64,000 nt of DNA from Dolomedes plantarius (lineage: Eukaryota > Arthropoda > Arachnida > Araneae > Dolomedidae). Below, piece after piece: positions 50,475-62,822 of this stretch. Position 1 is the first letter of the stretch. Each line of letters starts with the position of its first letter. A program made the translations under genes and the position numbers. The notes beneath the pieces are model-generated. The model ran no database searches. It had not been told where the DNA came from and was given only the letters and a program-made list of their open reading frames with translations. The DNA lies in assembly GCA_907164885.2 (NCBI GenBank), contig OU015493.1, positions 48,324,723 through 48,388,722 of the forward strand, read 5' to 3'.

Positions 50475-51022
50475 ATCTAGCTTGCTGCCGTTAGTATAGC
50501 TGAAGACTACAATCATAGAGGTCCTAAATAACATTAAGAGGGAGTAGTTTATGTAATTCATGATTTGTCTTAAGTAAAATCTTTATGATGAAATATTATA
50601 CTATGTAAATAACAATAGAAACCATATAAACTTAGGGAACTATGGGAAGTTATCCAATGCAAACAAACAAAGTGCATTTTTGCTAAGCCAGACGTGGGGT
50701 AGGTAATTGTAATATGAGTCCGAGATTGAAGGTGCAGTATAGAATATTTGATCGGTCATAATCCAAATATGCTCTTACCCTGATTGCATAGCGCAATTCA
50801 GAACCCCCCCGAAAGAGCCAAAATTTCTTATCGAAAGTCAGAAGCATCATCCGCATTTCTAAATTTAATTTCACAGTCACCATCGATTATCTTTATGCAT
50901 GTACCGCAACTTGTCGAATCTAGCTTGCTGGGATCGAAACAGGGATATCATTAATAACATTCAGATCGAGCAGTTTAAGTAATTCATGATTAGTCTTAAG
51001 TCATATCTGTATGACGAAATGT
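50475..51022. repeat. Diverged direct repeat pair, about 120 bp
   Basis: 50,475-50,610 and 50,915-51,022 share CTAGCTTGCTG, AATAACATT, AG-AG-AGTTTA-GTAATTCATGATT and GTCTTAAGT-A-ATCT-TATGA-GAAAT in order, about 440 bp apart. Confidence 0.65.
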
Positions 51023-52930
51023 AAGTACTACGTAAAAGAATGCTTTGCATCATGTCACGTAGCGCATATTTTAGTTATCAATTTCACTACTTTTAAATCC
51101 ACATTACCAATCTAAATTTTGATTTGCTGCTCAAACAACATGCATTTATTTGTGTTACAAATATGGGAGTGATATCTGTGTAAATAAAAGAAGTCGAAAC
51201 AGATGCAAATAATTTGCATAATGCAGGGCAGGACTTATTAATTTTACGATTTTTATTTACATATTTCCACCAGTTTATACATTCAAATTAAAACTTGTAC
51301 CAAATTTCCCATGTGTCCGAAATTAGCAACGGGTAATAAATTCAAGGGTGCGGTGGATTCACTTAAAATTTAGCACTCTTTAACTCTCGGCAGATTTGCA
51401 GATTTACGCATTTTCCCAATCGAATTTAAAACCATCAGTAACAATCATACCCTGCAGGAGAAACGCATTAGTACTTCTTTCAGAGCATCCTAATGACCTG
51501 TTTGGTTTGATGTGCCCTGGGCTCGCCAATAACCCTCGCCCAAACTGAGCCCCTGAAGATAAATAATACGCTTCAAGTAAATACGAATATAATGATATTC
51601 ATGCAGCCTGATGCGGCGTATAATACGCTTTGAATAATCTATTAAATATAATCGCTGGCCGGACAGTAATTGATGAGACTACCCGTTCCGATTACTAAAC
51701 AGAATATCAGTATTAAAGTTTGTCGAACAAATTATACTTAATCAATCTATTATTAAATAACGATAATTTTGTCAGTTTTATTCGGTATGTAATTGACTTC
51801 ACACATAATATTTCAAGGAATAATTAGCATGTAATCTGCATGATATTAAGTCATTTGATATAAAATATGATATCGGAGGAAAAATATGAGATCAGCTGCT
51901 CAATTCACTCCTAGAATGATGAATATTCTGACTCTTTATAGCGTAATGAGTAGAGCTAATAGTTAATTCTTTGCATTAGATAATTAACAATACGGGTAAT
52001 AATTATTTTGTTAGAGCAACAGATTTGTCAGCGATTGTAGATAATGTGATTTAATTGAAGCGGATAAAAACAAAATTATCAGTTTGACTTAACCTTGTTT
52101 AATCAATTTAATGCGGAACTGGGAATACTTAGTAAACTGTAAAAATCATGTATTATAAATGTAGATAACGAGATTAATACATTCTTAAGGAGTACTTGTT
52201 GGCACTAGAATTGCAATCGCCAAGTTAGCAATACCCGAGGGATCAATCTGTCTAAATCAAAACCCGAGGGATCAAATTCTGCCTAACGGTAGAAACTATA
52301 TGGTCTGTTATAGTCTCTGTTATGTGTCTGCCTGTGTTGCTTGGATGTAGTGTTTGTTCAAATGTGTGTCAATAAATGTATATAATATTATAATTGTAGT
52401 ATATTACCGCATAACACATCAACAGTATTTATTGTAATATAACTTGAAATGTGGTACATTACGTGGAAGGATGTGTAACTAACACATCTCCAATGCAACC
52501 AGCATCCTTATATTTTGGTTTCAACCTAATTATGGCTCCTCAGTATTGGCATAGTCTTTGCACGGTGAAATCGAAATGCTGATTCGGGTTATAAAAGGTG
52601 TAATGGTTTTGGCTAGCAGGTGTATCTGATTTGCGTATCGAACAATTGTATTGTACATATTTTATTACCCTTCTTGCCATGCTTCCATTTTTGTAAAATG
52701 CCTAAAACAGTATTTTATTTTTAAGTGTCGGCATGTCCTAATATCAGTATATGCGCATAGAAAATTAGTAATTGGACATGGAAGATAACTGACCTGTACC
52801 AATCGGAAATAACAAAAGTCATATCAAGGCTATTGATTTTATTGATGAACAATAACTTCGCAAAGAGAGCGGACTAGTCCGCAGGAGCGCACATTTTCTA
52901 AAATGTTCTCTATAAATCTTTACTGGTGAC
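51023..52930. other. Non-coding stretch
   Basis: AT-rich to balanced, without gene features. CCCGAGGGATCAA is doubled at about 52,235 and 52,263. Nothing else seen. Confidence 0.5.
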
Positions 52931-52936
52931 TAAATA

Positions 52937-53121
52937 CAATCGAATACGGTTAATTGGACCACCTGTTAATCGCACCAGCCGCTTATTCGGACTGAATCCT
53001 AAAGAATCTAAACAAATCCTATTGCATAAGCCTAATAGGGCATGTTCGTGCAATCAGATCAGTCGGTTATTGGGACAAAATGATCGCGTCCCGATGTGGT
53101 CCGATTAACCGGAATCGACTG
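52937..53121. mobile_element. pogo/Tigger-type MITE, 185 bp
   Basis: The left end CAATCGAATACGGTTAATTG and the reverse complement of the right end CAGTCGATTCCGGTTAATCG are inverted repeats, extending to GGACCAC. TA flanks both sides (52,935-52,936, 53,122-53,123). The CAGTCGATTCCGGTTAA style is typical of pogo/Tigger ends as I know them. The 60-codon frame inside is not a gene. Confidence 0.85.
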
Positions 53122-53316
53122 TATTTTGTATCTTTAGAGTTATCTAAATTTTGCATAGCAAAGGAATTCTAAATTCTGTATGACATCCGGACAGTGTGGT
53201 GTATCTGTATAGGCTATATTTGACCTGAACACTCAGGACTAAAAAAAACTATGAAAGTCATTTCGACTCTTATTTAACTTCTCATGCTTGATCTTCAAGT
53301 GGTGTCCAATTATTAG

Positions 53317-53532
53317 AACAGCGTCGTGCAAAGGGAAGAGATGATTGCAAGCCAAACCTTTCTGAGTTCAGTTTCAGAAGAGAATCGAGATCCTGATACG
53401 CTAAAATACCTTAATAGCGCAGACTGTGATGACCACGCAGCAAGGTACTACGATCGCAGTTACAGCGATGATCGATATTCGACTGTACAAAACTGTCGAC
53501 CGCCTAGTTCGTTTGTGACTTTCAAGTGATTT
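53317..53532 (+). other. Orphan open frame, candidate terminal exon
   Basis: After a TTATTAG acceptor-like site the frame is open for 71 codons to the TGA at 53,530: NSVVQREEMIASQTFLSSVS, then acidic and tyrosine-rich stretches (YYDRSYSDDRYSTV) and SSFVTFK. Base composition is balanced, unlike neighbours, and the sequence is not a repeat. The following 200 bases are also GC-balanced (with CACGTGACGTCAACGTG) and hold another short frame. It resembles a cytoplasmic tail, but I cannot identify a family, and the acceptor lacks a strong pyrimidine tract. Confidence 0.3.
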
Positions 53533-53534
53533 TC

Positions 53535-55150
53535 CAGGCAGTCGTTGCGACTCCTTGACTCCGACTCGTCACCATATGACGGCCCATACAGCTCAGAGTG
53601 ACTTCATTATGGCCTCACACGTGACGTCAACGTGTAGCACTGCAATTACGTCACAGATGTGTATTTCACCTGAGCTTCCAGTGACTGGAAAGCAACGTCG
53701 GTTTCTAGCCACGGCCCTGTTAGGGTAGTTAAGTACTCCCACGTTCTACGCTGTTCTTCAGACCTCAAAACAGGAGTTTACGAAATGTGTTATACATGCT
53801 ATCATTAAAACTTCATTTAAAACTGGTGAAGTAAAATAAGAGTACTCTGCAACATCTCCATAATAATACACCGGTCAAGTCTTTTAAAATTGATGGTATC
53901 TCATGAAAACATTCAAGTGTCAGCGTTGATAAAATAATATGACGTCCTACGGTTTTTTTTTCTCAAACGATTCAAGCATTTTAAAAAGATTTGCAAGAAG
54001 ATTAAACTGATAAGAAAGTCCATACAAGTACAGAAATTAGGGAGGAGTGTTCTTTCTATTTCAACACTTTTAATACTTTAACATTTTTCTCTTATCCACC
54101 TGAAAATAACTTGGACTAAAAGTATTCTTTAACATCAAACAACCTCACCTCTTCCCTTTAAAGGCAGATCCCTTTAAAGGCAGATTTTTTTTACAGATTT
54201 TAAAATATCTTTTGGCAAAGTAAATTTTTTACAAAGAAAAATTTGAAAACGTTTAATGGATTAGAAGTTATAAAAATTTTAAACGATTCTAAAAATGTTC
54301 AAGTTTGAAAAAAAAATTGTTATTTTTTTCTAAATCAGAAAATGAAAATGAAAAATAGTCAATGCAAGGAAATATGCCTTTATTATGGATAATAAAAAAT
54401 GCAACGCTCACAAAAAGTATTTGTACCTAAAATGGCGGTGAAAGGTTTCTCCGTGGATTTCATTTCATTTAGAGCTCGTAGTTTTTGACCCGGATGTTTT
54501 AGTTTTCATACTATAGTCAGCTCCATTTTCTTCTTTTAGCAGACATTTTTAAAATGCACATTACTGAGAAACCTTTAAAAAAATTAACTACCGGCGAAAC
54601 GTTTGATTTTTTTTCTTCTATTTATCGCTCAACTCCTAAAACTTTTTCGCAGTAAAATTTTAACTGGGCAGTTTATTGATATAATGGTTATGACATGGCT
54701 TATGATTATCCATGGAATGATTTCAAAATAAACATGTTCACGCACTTTATTTCAGAAACCTATGGATTATCTATAAGTAAATTTAGATTATTTTGTAGAA
54801 AGCACCAGTGCCTCGTATATATCCCACAAATTCGAAATGATAAATTTTCGTCGTTTTAGGTATCAGAATTTTGGAAATGACACATCCTCTTTTACATCTT
54901 GAGATGAGCTTTCATCCATATCATAAAAAGGTATCACAAATATGAAATAAATTCCTTAAGATACAAACTTAAAAAGCTGTCAAAATATTTTACAAAGATA
55001 TACACCTCCATTGTACCCATTGACTACACACTTAGATTTCACCCTTGTTATATGGTTCAACTTTGTTATGATTCTTTTGTGTGTTTGTGTGTCAGAATCA
55101 TCCTAGAGAGATAATGTTTTATTTCTTGGTACCAATTATCAGTCTTATTA
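53535..55150. other. Non-coding stretch
   Basis: Balanced to about 53,760, then AT-rich. CCCTTTAAAGGCAGAT is directly doubled at about 54,155 and 54,170. No gene seen. Confidence 0.5.
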
Positions 55151-55156
55151 TAAACT

Positions 55157-55251
55157 ACTAGCTGAAAACCCGCACTTCGCTACGGAGTACATTCAAAGTA
55201 AATACAACGGTCATTGTATGCAATTAATGCCAGAAATAAATAAATAAATAA

Positions 55252-55303
<52 letters not shown>

Positions 55304-55353
55304 ATAATACTAATAATAATAATAAATACGACGATCAATGTATACAATTGATG

Positions 55354-55440
<87 letters not shown>

Positions 55441-56056
55441 AAAATCGTAAGGAATATTTTTATAGACAAAATAATGTAGAAGAAAATATTCCAATTAAAT
55501 CTAATATAAAGAATACTAAAGAATATAGTACAGTTTGTAGAACATTTCTTCTACTGTATTTTAATATTTTTTTTGGATAATGTCCAATCGTCTGCCGTAT
55601 TATCAAGAAAAAAAATTATAATTTTTGTCTATTTAGTTGTTATGCACGTGACGATAAATTTATTTAAAGTACCAGGAAAATATATCACGTGATCAGCATT
55701 TAATAAATTAAATTCTAAAAATGAATCTTTAAAAATTCACCAAAAATCAGAAAAGGGAGGTAACTATTCGAAAAAGATTTCATTTTAAAGGAATGTTTGC
55801 GATTTTTCTCGTGATATAAATTTTATAACCCTCAAATTATTATTTTAAATGCAAACTTAAAAAAAGTTAAAAAAACAGCTTAAAAATTTAATAAAAAAAA
55901 ATCTAAGAAGAATTTTTGAAAAATACTTCTAGTGCATCCCTACACTATAAGAAGAATCGCCATGCAAAATTTCAGCCCTTTAGGTCCAGTGGTTTGGTCT
56001 GTGCGTTGTATGTCAGTCAGTGAGTCAGTTACGGAGCTATTTTATGTATATAGATA
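55157..56056 (+). repeat. Dispersed repeat family E, copy 2
   Basis: Collinear with 11,648-12,453 from ACTAGCTGAAAACCCGCACT to CAGTCAGTGAGTCAG and TATATAGAT. Differences are mainly microsatellite growth: an (AAAT)n plus (TA)n run at 55,237-55,297 and a second (TA)n at 55,356-55,438, against one short TA run in copy 1. Confidence 0.8.
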
Positions 56057-56059
56057 ATC

Positions 56060-57845
56060 ATAAAATTGCAATAAATACCTCAAGGTTCTGTCTATAAGAT
56101 CTTTCAAGCTATTGCTTGGTTATTAAAACAGGGTGCAAAAGCAAAAAATCCTCTGTAGATAGCACATGGCTTAAAACCTCTTAATTTTTTCACACATTGT
56201 AAAGAATATGTCATTACTAGGAATGTAACTTTTTGGCTAGGCAGGTAACAAATGACCAAGACAATGGAGGTGCCAATATTTCTAATTTCAGTTAACTAAG
56301 GATGTCTAGGAACAAAAGAACAGCAGTAGGGGAACTAAATACCTTAAATCACTTTCCTGAACCAAACTTGCCGAAATCATGCTGATCAAACTATGTATTT
56401 TTATACGAGCATTCAGCCATATGATAACGGATTACTAAATATTAAATTTACGCCTCTATATTCTATTTGAAAAATCTTAGAAACTATTGTACGTATATTT
56501 GTCAAAACAAATCTCAAAATTTAAAAATATAAATCTCCAAAAATCACTACACTCCTGACTACTTATCAAAGTACTCGCTGGCAGTGAACGACATATCTAT
56601 ATATTTGTGACAGACAGTAAGGGATCCTTTATTTGTGAGCTCGGCTTTATCAAGAAGAAATGTATTTAATATGAGACAAAACTTGGTATAAAATAATATT
56701 CCTTTGCAACCACTGTATTGTTTCTGCCATACAAACTAATTTTATACATAAAAAAGCATACTTACATCCAGTACGTACCGGAAATGCTGTATTTTTCAAA
56801 ATCTCGTATACATTCATTCATATCTTAATATAAGCCTTCAACACAATTAATTATGAGCGACCTTAACAAATAATCAATATGTACCTCAATGTTCTACGTA
56901 AAATATGTGTGAAAGCAAATAAAAATTTTAATTTTATGAATTTCAAAGCAAACCGTAAAATTAAAAAAAAATCATAAACCAGCATATTAGTATCAACCAT
57001 ATGCCTATTTTATAAAAATAAGATGTCGTTTATAAAAGTACTTACTGATATGTTTTTTTTTTCGAATCAAGGTACTAATGACAAAGACCCCGGAGCTTTT
57101 TGAGTGCGTGTAATAAACGTTTTAATATTAAAGGAACATATTATCTTTGCTGTGTTTTTCGTATCAGAATTGCAAAACCACAGAGATTCTCTGAATGGGG
57201 TTAGGCACAATGAACTCCCACATTTCAAAGGTAAATAGAAAACGAACTAAACAGTTTACGAGAAAAAGCTTTATATTTAAAAAAATATGTTATAATCTTG
57301 TTTGTTTCAACTAGGTTTTGACAAAAATATCACTCAGGTAGCGCCCGTTATTCGATATACTCTGCAGAAGCAGTTCTTAAAACTTTTCCATCACACAGTT
57401 GGTCATCTTTGGGTCAATGGCGGGAACTTCCTCGAGAATAGCCGACTAACGGACTCGTTACACATTTTCATGTGTTCTAATATTCCGAGGCCGACCAGTT
57501 GTTTTCCTTGGTAATGCTGCCTAACTTGCTGTAACTTTTGAAATCTATCGCAGGATTGTTTTTTTCTGTCAGGGACGGCATCGGTTCTATAGAGCCCGAA
57601 GCGCGTCCTATATGCCATCTGTGTCGCGGTTACAGAATCGTTGTTTATAGAAAACGCCTCGATAACGAAACCTCGATGGTCACCGCTTTTTTTACAATTT
57701 TTACAGTACGTAAGAAAAAAAATCTATAAAATACCTAAAAAATCAAATCCACCCAAAAATTTCCCCATCGTACTTGCAAAGGACAAGTTTAATGAGTTAA
57801 TAAAATAAATTAAAATAATAACAAGAAATAGTTCCTCAAGATTGA
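56060..57845. other. Non-coding stretch
   Basis: AT-rich, with a GC-balanced piece at 57,330-57,690 whose frames (57,302-57,514, 57,538-57,729) match nothing I know. Confidence 0.45.
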
Positions 57846-57849
57846 GTAA

Positions 57850-59774
57850 AAAATGGAATGTTCCAAGAAAGGAACATTGACATGTAACGATATACAAAAT
57901 CAGTGATCACACGTCTGATTCTACCGTCTTATTACTTAGAAAGTTTAGCCGAACTTACAAAGCTGTATGCCCTAAAAATAGGAGACTCTTTGGACGTCGA
58001 CGCAAGTGACATTCGGCAGTTTCTTTGATTGCTGTTATTTAGTGGCTACCTCTCAGTACCTGTTGAAAATACATATTAGAGCTCGCAGGAAGATTTGCAT
58101 ATCCCAATAATTAGCAATACAATGCCCAGAAATAAATTTCGAATGTTAAAAAAGTATTTTCATATTGTTGATAATAGTAAATTGGAGCCAGGGGATAAAT
58201 TAGGAAAAATCTCTCTCTTTTATGAAGAGATTGGAAAAATCTTTCGTCAATTTAGACTTTTTCATGAAAATATGAGTATCGATGAATCCATGGTTACGTA
58301 TTATGGACATCATGGGGCTAAGATGTTCATACGTGGAAAACAAATTTGCTTTGGTTTCAAAGTTTGGATGCTCTGCTCAGTAAATGGTTATCCTTATGCT
58401 ATGTCTATCTACGGTGGAAAAAGTTCGAAAAAGGAAAAATCGCCGCTTCGATTTTATTGACAATCCAGAGAAACAAAAAATATTTTTCGATAACTTTTTT
58501 ACATCGCACAGTCTGCTGACAGATTTTTCTAACAAAGGCTTCAAGGCAATCGGCATAGTATGAGATTCTAGAACGGGACAATGTCCTCTTAAAACAGCAA
58601 AAGAAATGTCTAAATTTCAACGTGCAGAATTTGATTACCGATACGATGGAGAAGCTTATATGTGCCATTGGAACGATAGTTCTGTTGTAAGTATTGCATC
58701 AAATTTTATCACTCACGGACCATTAGGAAGAAAAAAAAGATATGTCCGAAAAAGAATAAAGTTTATGTTCCCCAACCTTACATTATAAAATTATATAATG
58801 AAGTAATGGGTGGAATACACCTGTTGGACCGACTTCTTGGAAATTATCGACCAAAATTATGCAGCAAAATATGGTACTAGAACTTACTTATCAATGCATT
58901 GAATATGGTTGTGGTTGTTGGGTGGATCTTACACACTGATTTACACAAAACACCACATTAGAAATGACTCAACTGAATTTTAGAAGAGAAATTACTTTGA
59001 ATTTGCTTCGAGCGAAATCTAAAATTCACGTTATACCTGGACCCCGTGCCCATCAGTCGACGTGTGCAAGAAAAATAGATGCACATTATATAGTTACATC
59101 ATCACAAGGGCGCTGTGTAGTGTGCTAAAAAACACTACAAACATGTGTTTTGTATGCAAGAAAAGTCTCCATGTACACTGCTTCCCACAATATCATGGAC
59201 ACTGAGAAACTGCTAAAAATGATTAAAAAAATTACTTTTTTAGAACATTTTATATTTTTTGTGCTACTGGTTAAAATACCACGCACCTTCTAAAGGATAA
59301 AATATTTTATTTTTTAATTGATAAGGTATTTTACATTTTTAAAATCGCATTTATTCATATTATGTATATTATTAGTCAAGTTTGTGTAAGTGTAAAATTG
59401 TTTTTAATTGTTTCTTTATACTTTTGGCATTGCATTTCTTATAAAATATTACGCTAATTAAAAATTATGTAAATTTCTTTAATGAATTTCACTTAAATTT
59501 TAGTAATTTCACATCAAATTGTTCAGTAAACCATTATTACAGCATAAATTTTAAAAGATTCATCATACAACGCTTTGTTTTCATGAAGCGCAAAAAAAGA
59601 GAAAAGGTAGTGTTATATGCCAATGTTCCAAAAATGGAACATCCGGGAAATCATAGACAGAAATTTTTTTACGTCAATTTTTTTGTTTTATAGTCTTTAT
59701 GGGTGTATTCTAATGTGAATTTGATGAATTAGTTGTGTCTTTTATCCCTGGATCATAGTGCGGCATGTAAAAGG
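57850..59774 (+). mobile_element. piggyBac-like element
   Basis: The right end, read inward, is CCTTTTACATGCCGC directly inside a TTAA (59,775-59,778), the piggyBac target. Subterminal palindromes GGAATGTTCCAAGAAAGGAA (57,859) and ATGTTCCAAAAATGGAACAT (59,621) are mirrored with following TTG-CAT-TAAC words on both sides. The matching left TTAA end is not clear, so the left limit is approximate. Encloses a decayed transposase. Confidence 0.7.
57925..59215 (+). pseudogene. piggyBac-type (PGBD-like) transposase, decayed
   Basis: Landmarks in order: LTKLYALKIGDSLDVDASDI, MPRNKFRMLKKYFHIVDN, MSIDESMVTYYGHHGAKMF (first catalytic aspartate, about 58,280), IRGKQICFGFKVWMLC, FFDNFFTSHSLLTDF (second, about 58,487), MGGIHLLDRLLGNYRP (third, about 58,820), ITLNLLRAKSKI, and a partial cysteine finger (QGRCVVC). 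The longest clean frame is 58,095-58,460. Frameshifts near 58,430 and 58,760 and several stops (about 58,028, 58,077, 58,560, 59,127) break it. In the third block the usual GGVDLLDR has histidine for the first aspartate (GGIHLLDR). It differs from the piggyBac at 14,640. Confidence 0.88.
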
Positions 59775-59914
59775 TTAAAATCCGTCTCTTCACATTTCGT
59801 TTTCTTGGTTTAATGCCCCAAAATGTAATTTTCCGCATTGCTTAGAAAATACGATTTTAGAATTCCATTACTATTTCAGAAGATATCCATTGCATCTCTT
59901 AATGACAGGATAAT

Positions 59915-60440
59915 TTTAGATATGTAATTGACGCAGGTCAGATTCCTTTACTTTATTCGTAACTACGTTACAATAAGGCACAGTTCATACACTCTTCATC
60001 CATCTACTTCATCCATCATTATGCAACAACGCAGCTCATATTCAGTTAAATTATCTATAACAATGTAATCATATAAGACAATCCTGTTCAGATTCATATA
60101 ATGCTACCATATTTATGGAATAATATAGAACAATGCGATTCAGAATCGAATAATTCTTTATCACTACATACAAATATAGAACAGAGCTTCATATTCATCC
60201 AATTTAATGCATACCTATGGTATAATGTGACACAGTGTCGTTCACATTCATCTAATTGAACCATAAGGGCGAGCATTGTGTAACATGGAACAACGCGGCT
60301 CTAATTCGTCTTAATTATAAATGATATTGGATCTAGAAGGGACAATGGAGCTCAGATTCCTCTAGTGTATCTATAACTATGAAACATAATGGAAAATAGG
60401 GCTTCTGATTCACTTTCTTTATCGATAAATATAGAACTTT
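59915..60440. repeat. Degenerate tandem array, about 51-bp unit, about 10 units
   Basis: A unit of the form ATA-AGAACAATGCGGTTCAG, ATTCATCTAATT, ATACATAACTATGG recurs. The anchor (GC-GTTCAGATTCA-like) falls near 59,934, 59,981, 60,031, 60,082, 60,135, 60,184, 60,236, 60,295, 60,347 and 60,398. Spacing is 47-59 bases with a mean of about 51.5. Units are diverged. No frame runs through; the minus frame at 60,094-60,276 is an artefact of the repetition. Confidence 0.8.
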
Positions 60441-60519
60441 GAATAAAACATTCTATCAATTGAAGATTAAATTGCTAACACTTCCAAAATACCGATATTC
60501 AGTCAACTAAGTTGAAGAT

Positions 60520-60785
60520 ATTTAATTCTCATAATTTACTTGGGAAGTTTTGAAATATCTACCCGAACCTCTAGAAAGAAATAACCTTGACTATTTTTTT
60601 AATATTTAGAAATCAAAAATATTTATAAATGGAATAGCCTGAGACATTTTAATAGTTAAATCTTTATTAATCCCATTTCAGGAAGACACTACGGATGCTT
60701 TGATATCTCCTAATTTTATGTTGTCAAAAATTAACAACAAAAAAATCCAGTACGGAAGCTGATATTACATTGATAATATAAGAGT
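60520..60785. repeat. Direct repeat H, uninterrupted copy
   Basis: Shares CATAATTTACTT, ATCTACCCGAACCTCTAGAA, AATATTTAGA-AT-AAAAATAT and GACATTTTAATAG-AAATCT with 61,855-61,995. It then shares CCCATTTCAGGAAGACACTAC, GATGCTTTGATAT and CCTA-TTTTATG with 62,823-62,935. Here both halves are contiguous. Confidence 0.75.
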
Positions 60786-60812
60786 GGTCTAATTGAAAGT
60801 CAGACTTTTGTT

Positions 60813-60862
60813 TTTATTTCTGTAATGGTTTTTTTGTTGGAATAAACCATTACAGACATGGG
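60813..60862. repeat. Small hairpin and ACATGGGG repeats
   Basis: CTGTAATGGTTT pairs perfectly with AAACCATTACAG across a short T-rich loop. ACATGGGG words recur three times just after it (60,857-60,888). Confidence 0.7.
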
Positions 60863-60959
60863 GAACATGGGGTTGGACATGGGGGAAGTAACAGTGAAGT
60901 AACCTGAGCTACATATCCATTACACAGAGTAGTCTTGCCGTTTCAACCAAGTGTCCCAG

Positions 60960-61445
60960 ACCTTACTAGATTTTGGGTATCATTAGTAAAAGCCATTCGT
61001 GGTTGTCTGTGGAACCAGTCTTGAAAACGGCGGCCGGATCTTCTGCATCGCTAGCAAATCGTCGGCCTTTGACAGCCTTTTCAATTGGTGCCGAAGATGG
61101 GGTACTCGCAAGGCAACAGTTCGGGGCACAGGACTGGGGGTGGCCAAGGACATTCCCTCGCAAGCGCCGCAGCAAATCTTGTCCACGACAGCAATCGATT
61201 CCATGGTGATGGTCAAGTGTGATAGAGCGGGTCTCGACAGGTTCCACACCCGCACGGCCTTTACAAATTTCCCTAACCCCCCTGAACACTGTACAGTGTT
61301 ACAGACACTCATGCCTTTACAAATCCTTCGAGCGAAGATAACTTTCAGCTTCAATAACACTTTCTGGTGTCAAAAATTGAATAAACGTTCTGCGGCACAT
61401 TTTTGGGCAAATCCATGTCACGTCCGTACGTAGTCACCTTGCTTA
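60960..61445. other. GC-rich patch with long unassigned frames on both strands
   Basis: Frames of 107-144 codons overlap on both strands (60,999-61,433 plus; 60,966-61,289 and 60,983-61,360 minus). Composition differs sharply from the surroundings, which suggests an old mobile-element fragment. I see no catalytic motif or domain in any frame and assign no function. Confidence 0.3.
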
Positions 61446-61509
61446 AATACGTTCAGTTACCACAATGACACTTCCCGACGATGGCAGCTTTGTTTCGTGA
61501 CATGCAACG

Positions 61510-61616
61510 TTATCTACTGGCACAAACACAAAGCTGTAAGTCTTAGCTTTGTGTCTGTGCCAGTAGATAAGTGACACTTTTGTATTAGACCACTAAGTCT
61601 AATACAAAAGGGTCAC
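61510..61616. repeat. Two consecutive near-perfect hairpins
   Basis: Hairpin 1: 26-bp arms 61,510-61,535 and 61,545-61,570 with one mismatch and a 9-base loop. Hairpin 2: 20-bp arms 61,571-61,590 and 61,597-61,616 with one mismatch and a 6-base loop. They are back to back with no spacer. Confidence 0.9.
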
Positions 61617-61854
61617 TTTCATTTTGGCCACCCTTATATTCCCTTTATGCAAATTGTATTCGGATGCAAGGACCTGTATGAACTCTCTTTGTGAATGAAC
61701 TTTTTAATTGTGTATATTTTTCTAGTTTAATTTGTTTCTAGTTTAGATTGTTATTTTGTTTTCTTATAATTCCTGATCCTTTGTAATGTTGTGAGCTGTC
61801 TGATTTGTACTATGGATTAATTTCCGGAATAACGCCATATGTAACAAAATATTG

Positions 61855-61995
61855 CATTCACACAATTTACTTATAATTTTCAAATCTATACCCGTACCTC
61901 TAGAACGAAGCACCCTTAAATTTTATGAATATTTAGATATTAAAAATATCTAAATATAGCATACCGAAACACATTTTAAAAGGCAAATCTAGTTG
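61855..61995. repeat. Direct repeat H, split copy, left half
   Basis: Matches 60,520-60,665 (CACAATTTACTT, ATACCCGTACCTCTAGAACG, AATATCTAAATATAGCAT-C, ACACATTTTAAAAG). Its continuation is displaced to 62,823. Confidence 0.7.
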
Positions 61996-62822
61996 TCTGA
62001 TGCATGCTTATTGCAATTTGTATTTGGTCTTGCATATTATGTCTTCATGTACTTGTGTATTTGCAATATATTAGCATTTCTTTTATAACTGTAATGCATT
62101 AAACAAATATTTAGTACTGTTGCATTACAGTGTTTTTTAACTGGTTTGCTTAAATTAATAGTAATTCGTTTTGAATTGAATTTATTGCGCATTCATTTAC
62201 TTGGAATTATTGTCCTAAGGTGTTGCGCAAAACTTAATGTCTTATGCACTGCTAATATTGTACTGCATGTTAGTTAGTACTGAGTATCTGCATTGTGAGT
62301 TGGCATTATTTATTTATTTGATTCAAAGCATGTATTGAATATTTGTACTGTTGTGTAAAACTGGCTGTGTATATTAGTAATAATTGTAATCCTGCACTGT
62401 GTTAAACTGTAGCAAATCTGTAGTACTGTATCACTAATGAGTGAAATTGTTAGCCCATTTGGGTTGTGTACTTTTTAACTTAAATAAGTCAGCTAAGTGA
62501 AACAGGCAACGGGTTACTAACAAAGTTGTGTTGGTAGTTAACTTTGGACAAATAAAATAGACATTGAAATGGTTAAAATATAAAGCTTTTGTACGGCGCC
62601 GGCGCCTGGACAGGTATTGCTGTGTTGTCAGTTAGAAAATATGATTCGTTGATCTGGTTTTATTTGGCTGGATTTCGGCCTGGAGGTGCTTGCGGGCTCA
62701 TTTGGTGCGCTTGCCTTCCGAACAAGCGTGTCCCGGCTGAGCTATTTGCTGTTTGGACGATGAGGCATCTGCATGTGTATCGTTTAAGCAAAAGCTGAGG
62801 TAGGTCTTAACCTTCGGATTTA
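61996..62822. other. Insert of about 830 bp splitting repeat H
   Basis: AT-rich for 500 bp, then a GC-balanced part (62,590-62,800) opening with the palindrome GGCGCCGGCGCC and holding a 69-codon plus frame without known relatives. No terminal repeats or target duplication recognised. Confidence 0.4.

Noticed and set aside
60966..61433. Overlapping 107-144 codon frames as a host gene
   Set aside because: Open frames occur on both strands of a GC-rich patch with no recognisable domain, start context or splice support.
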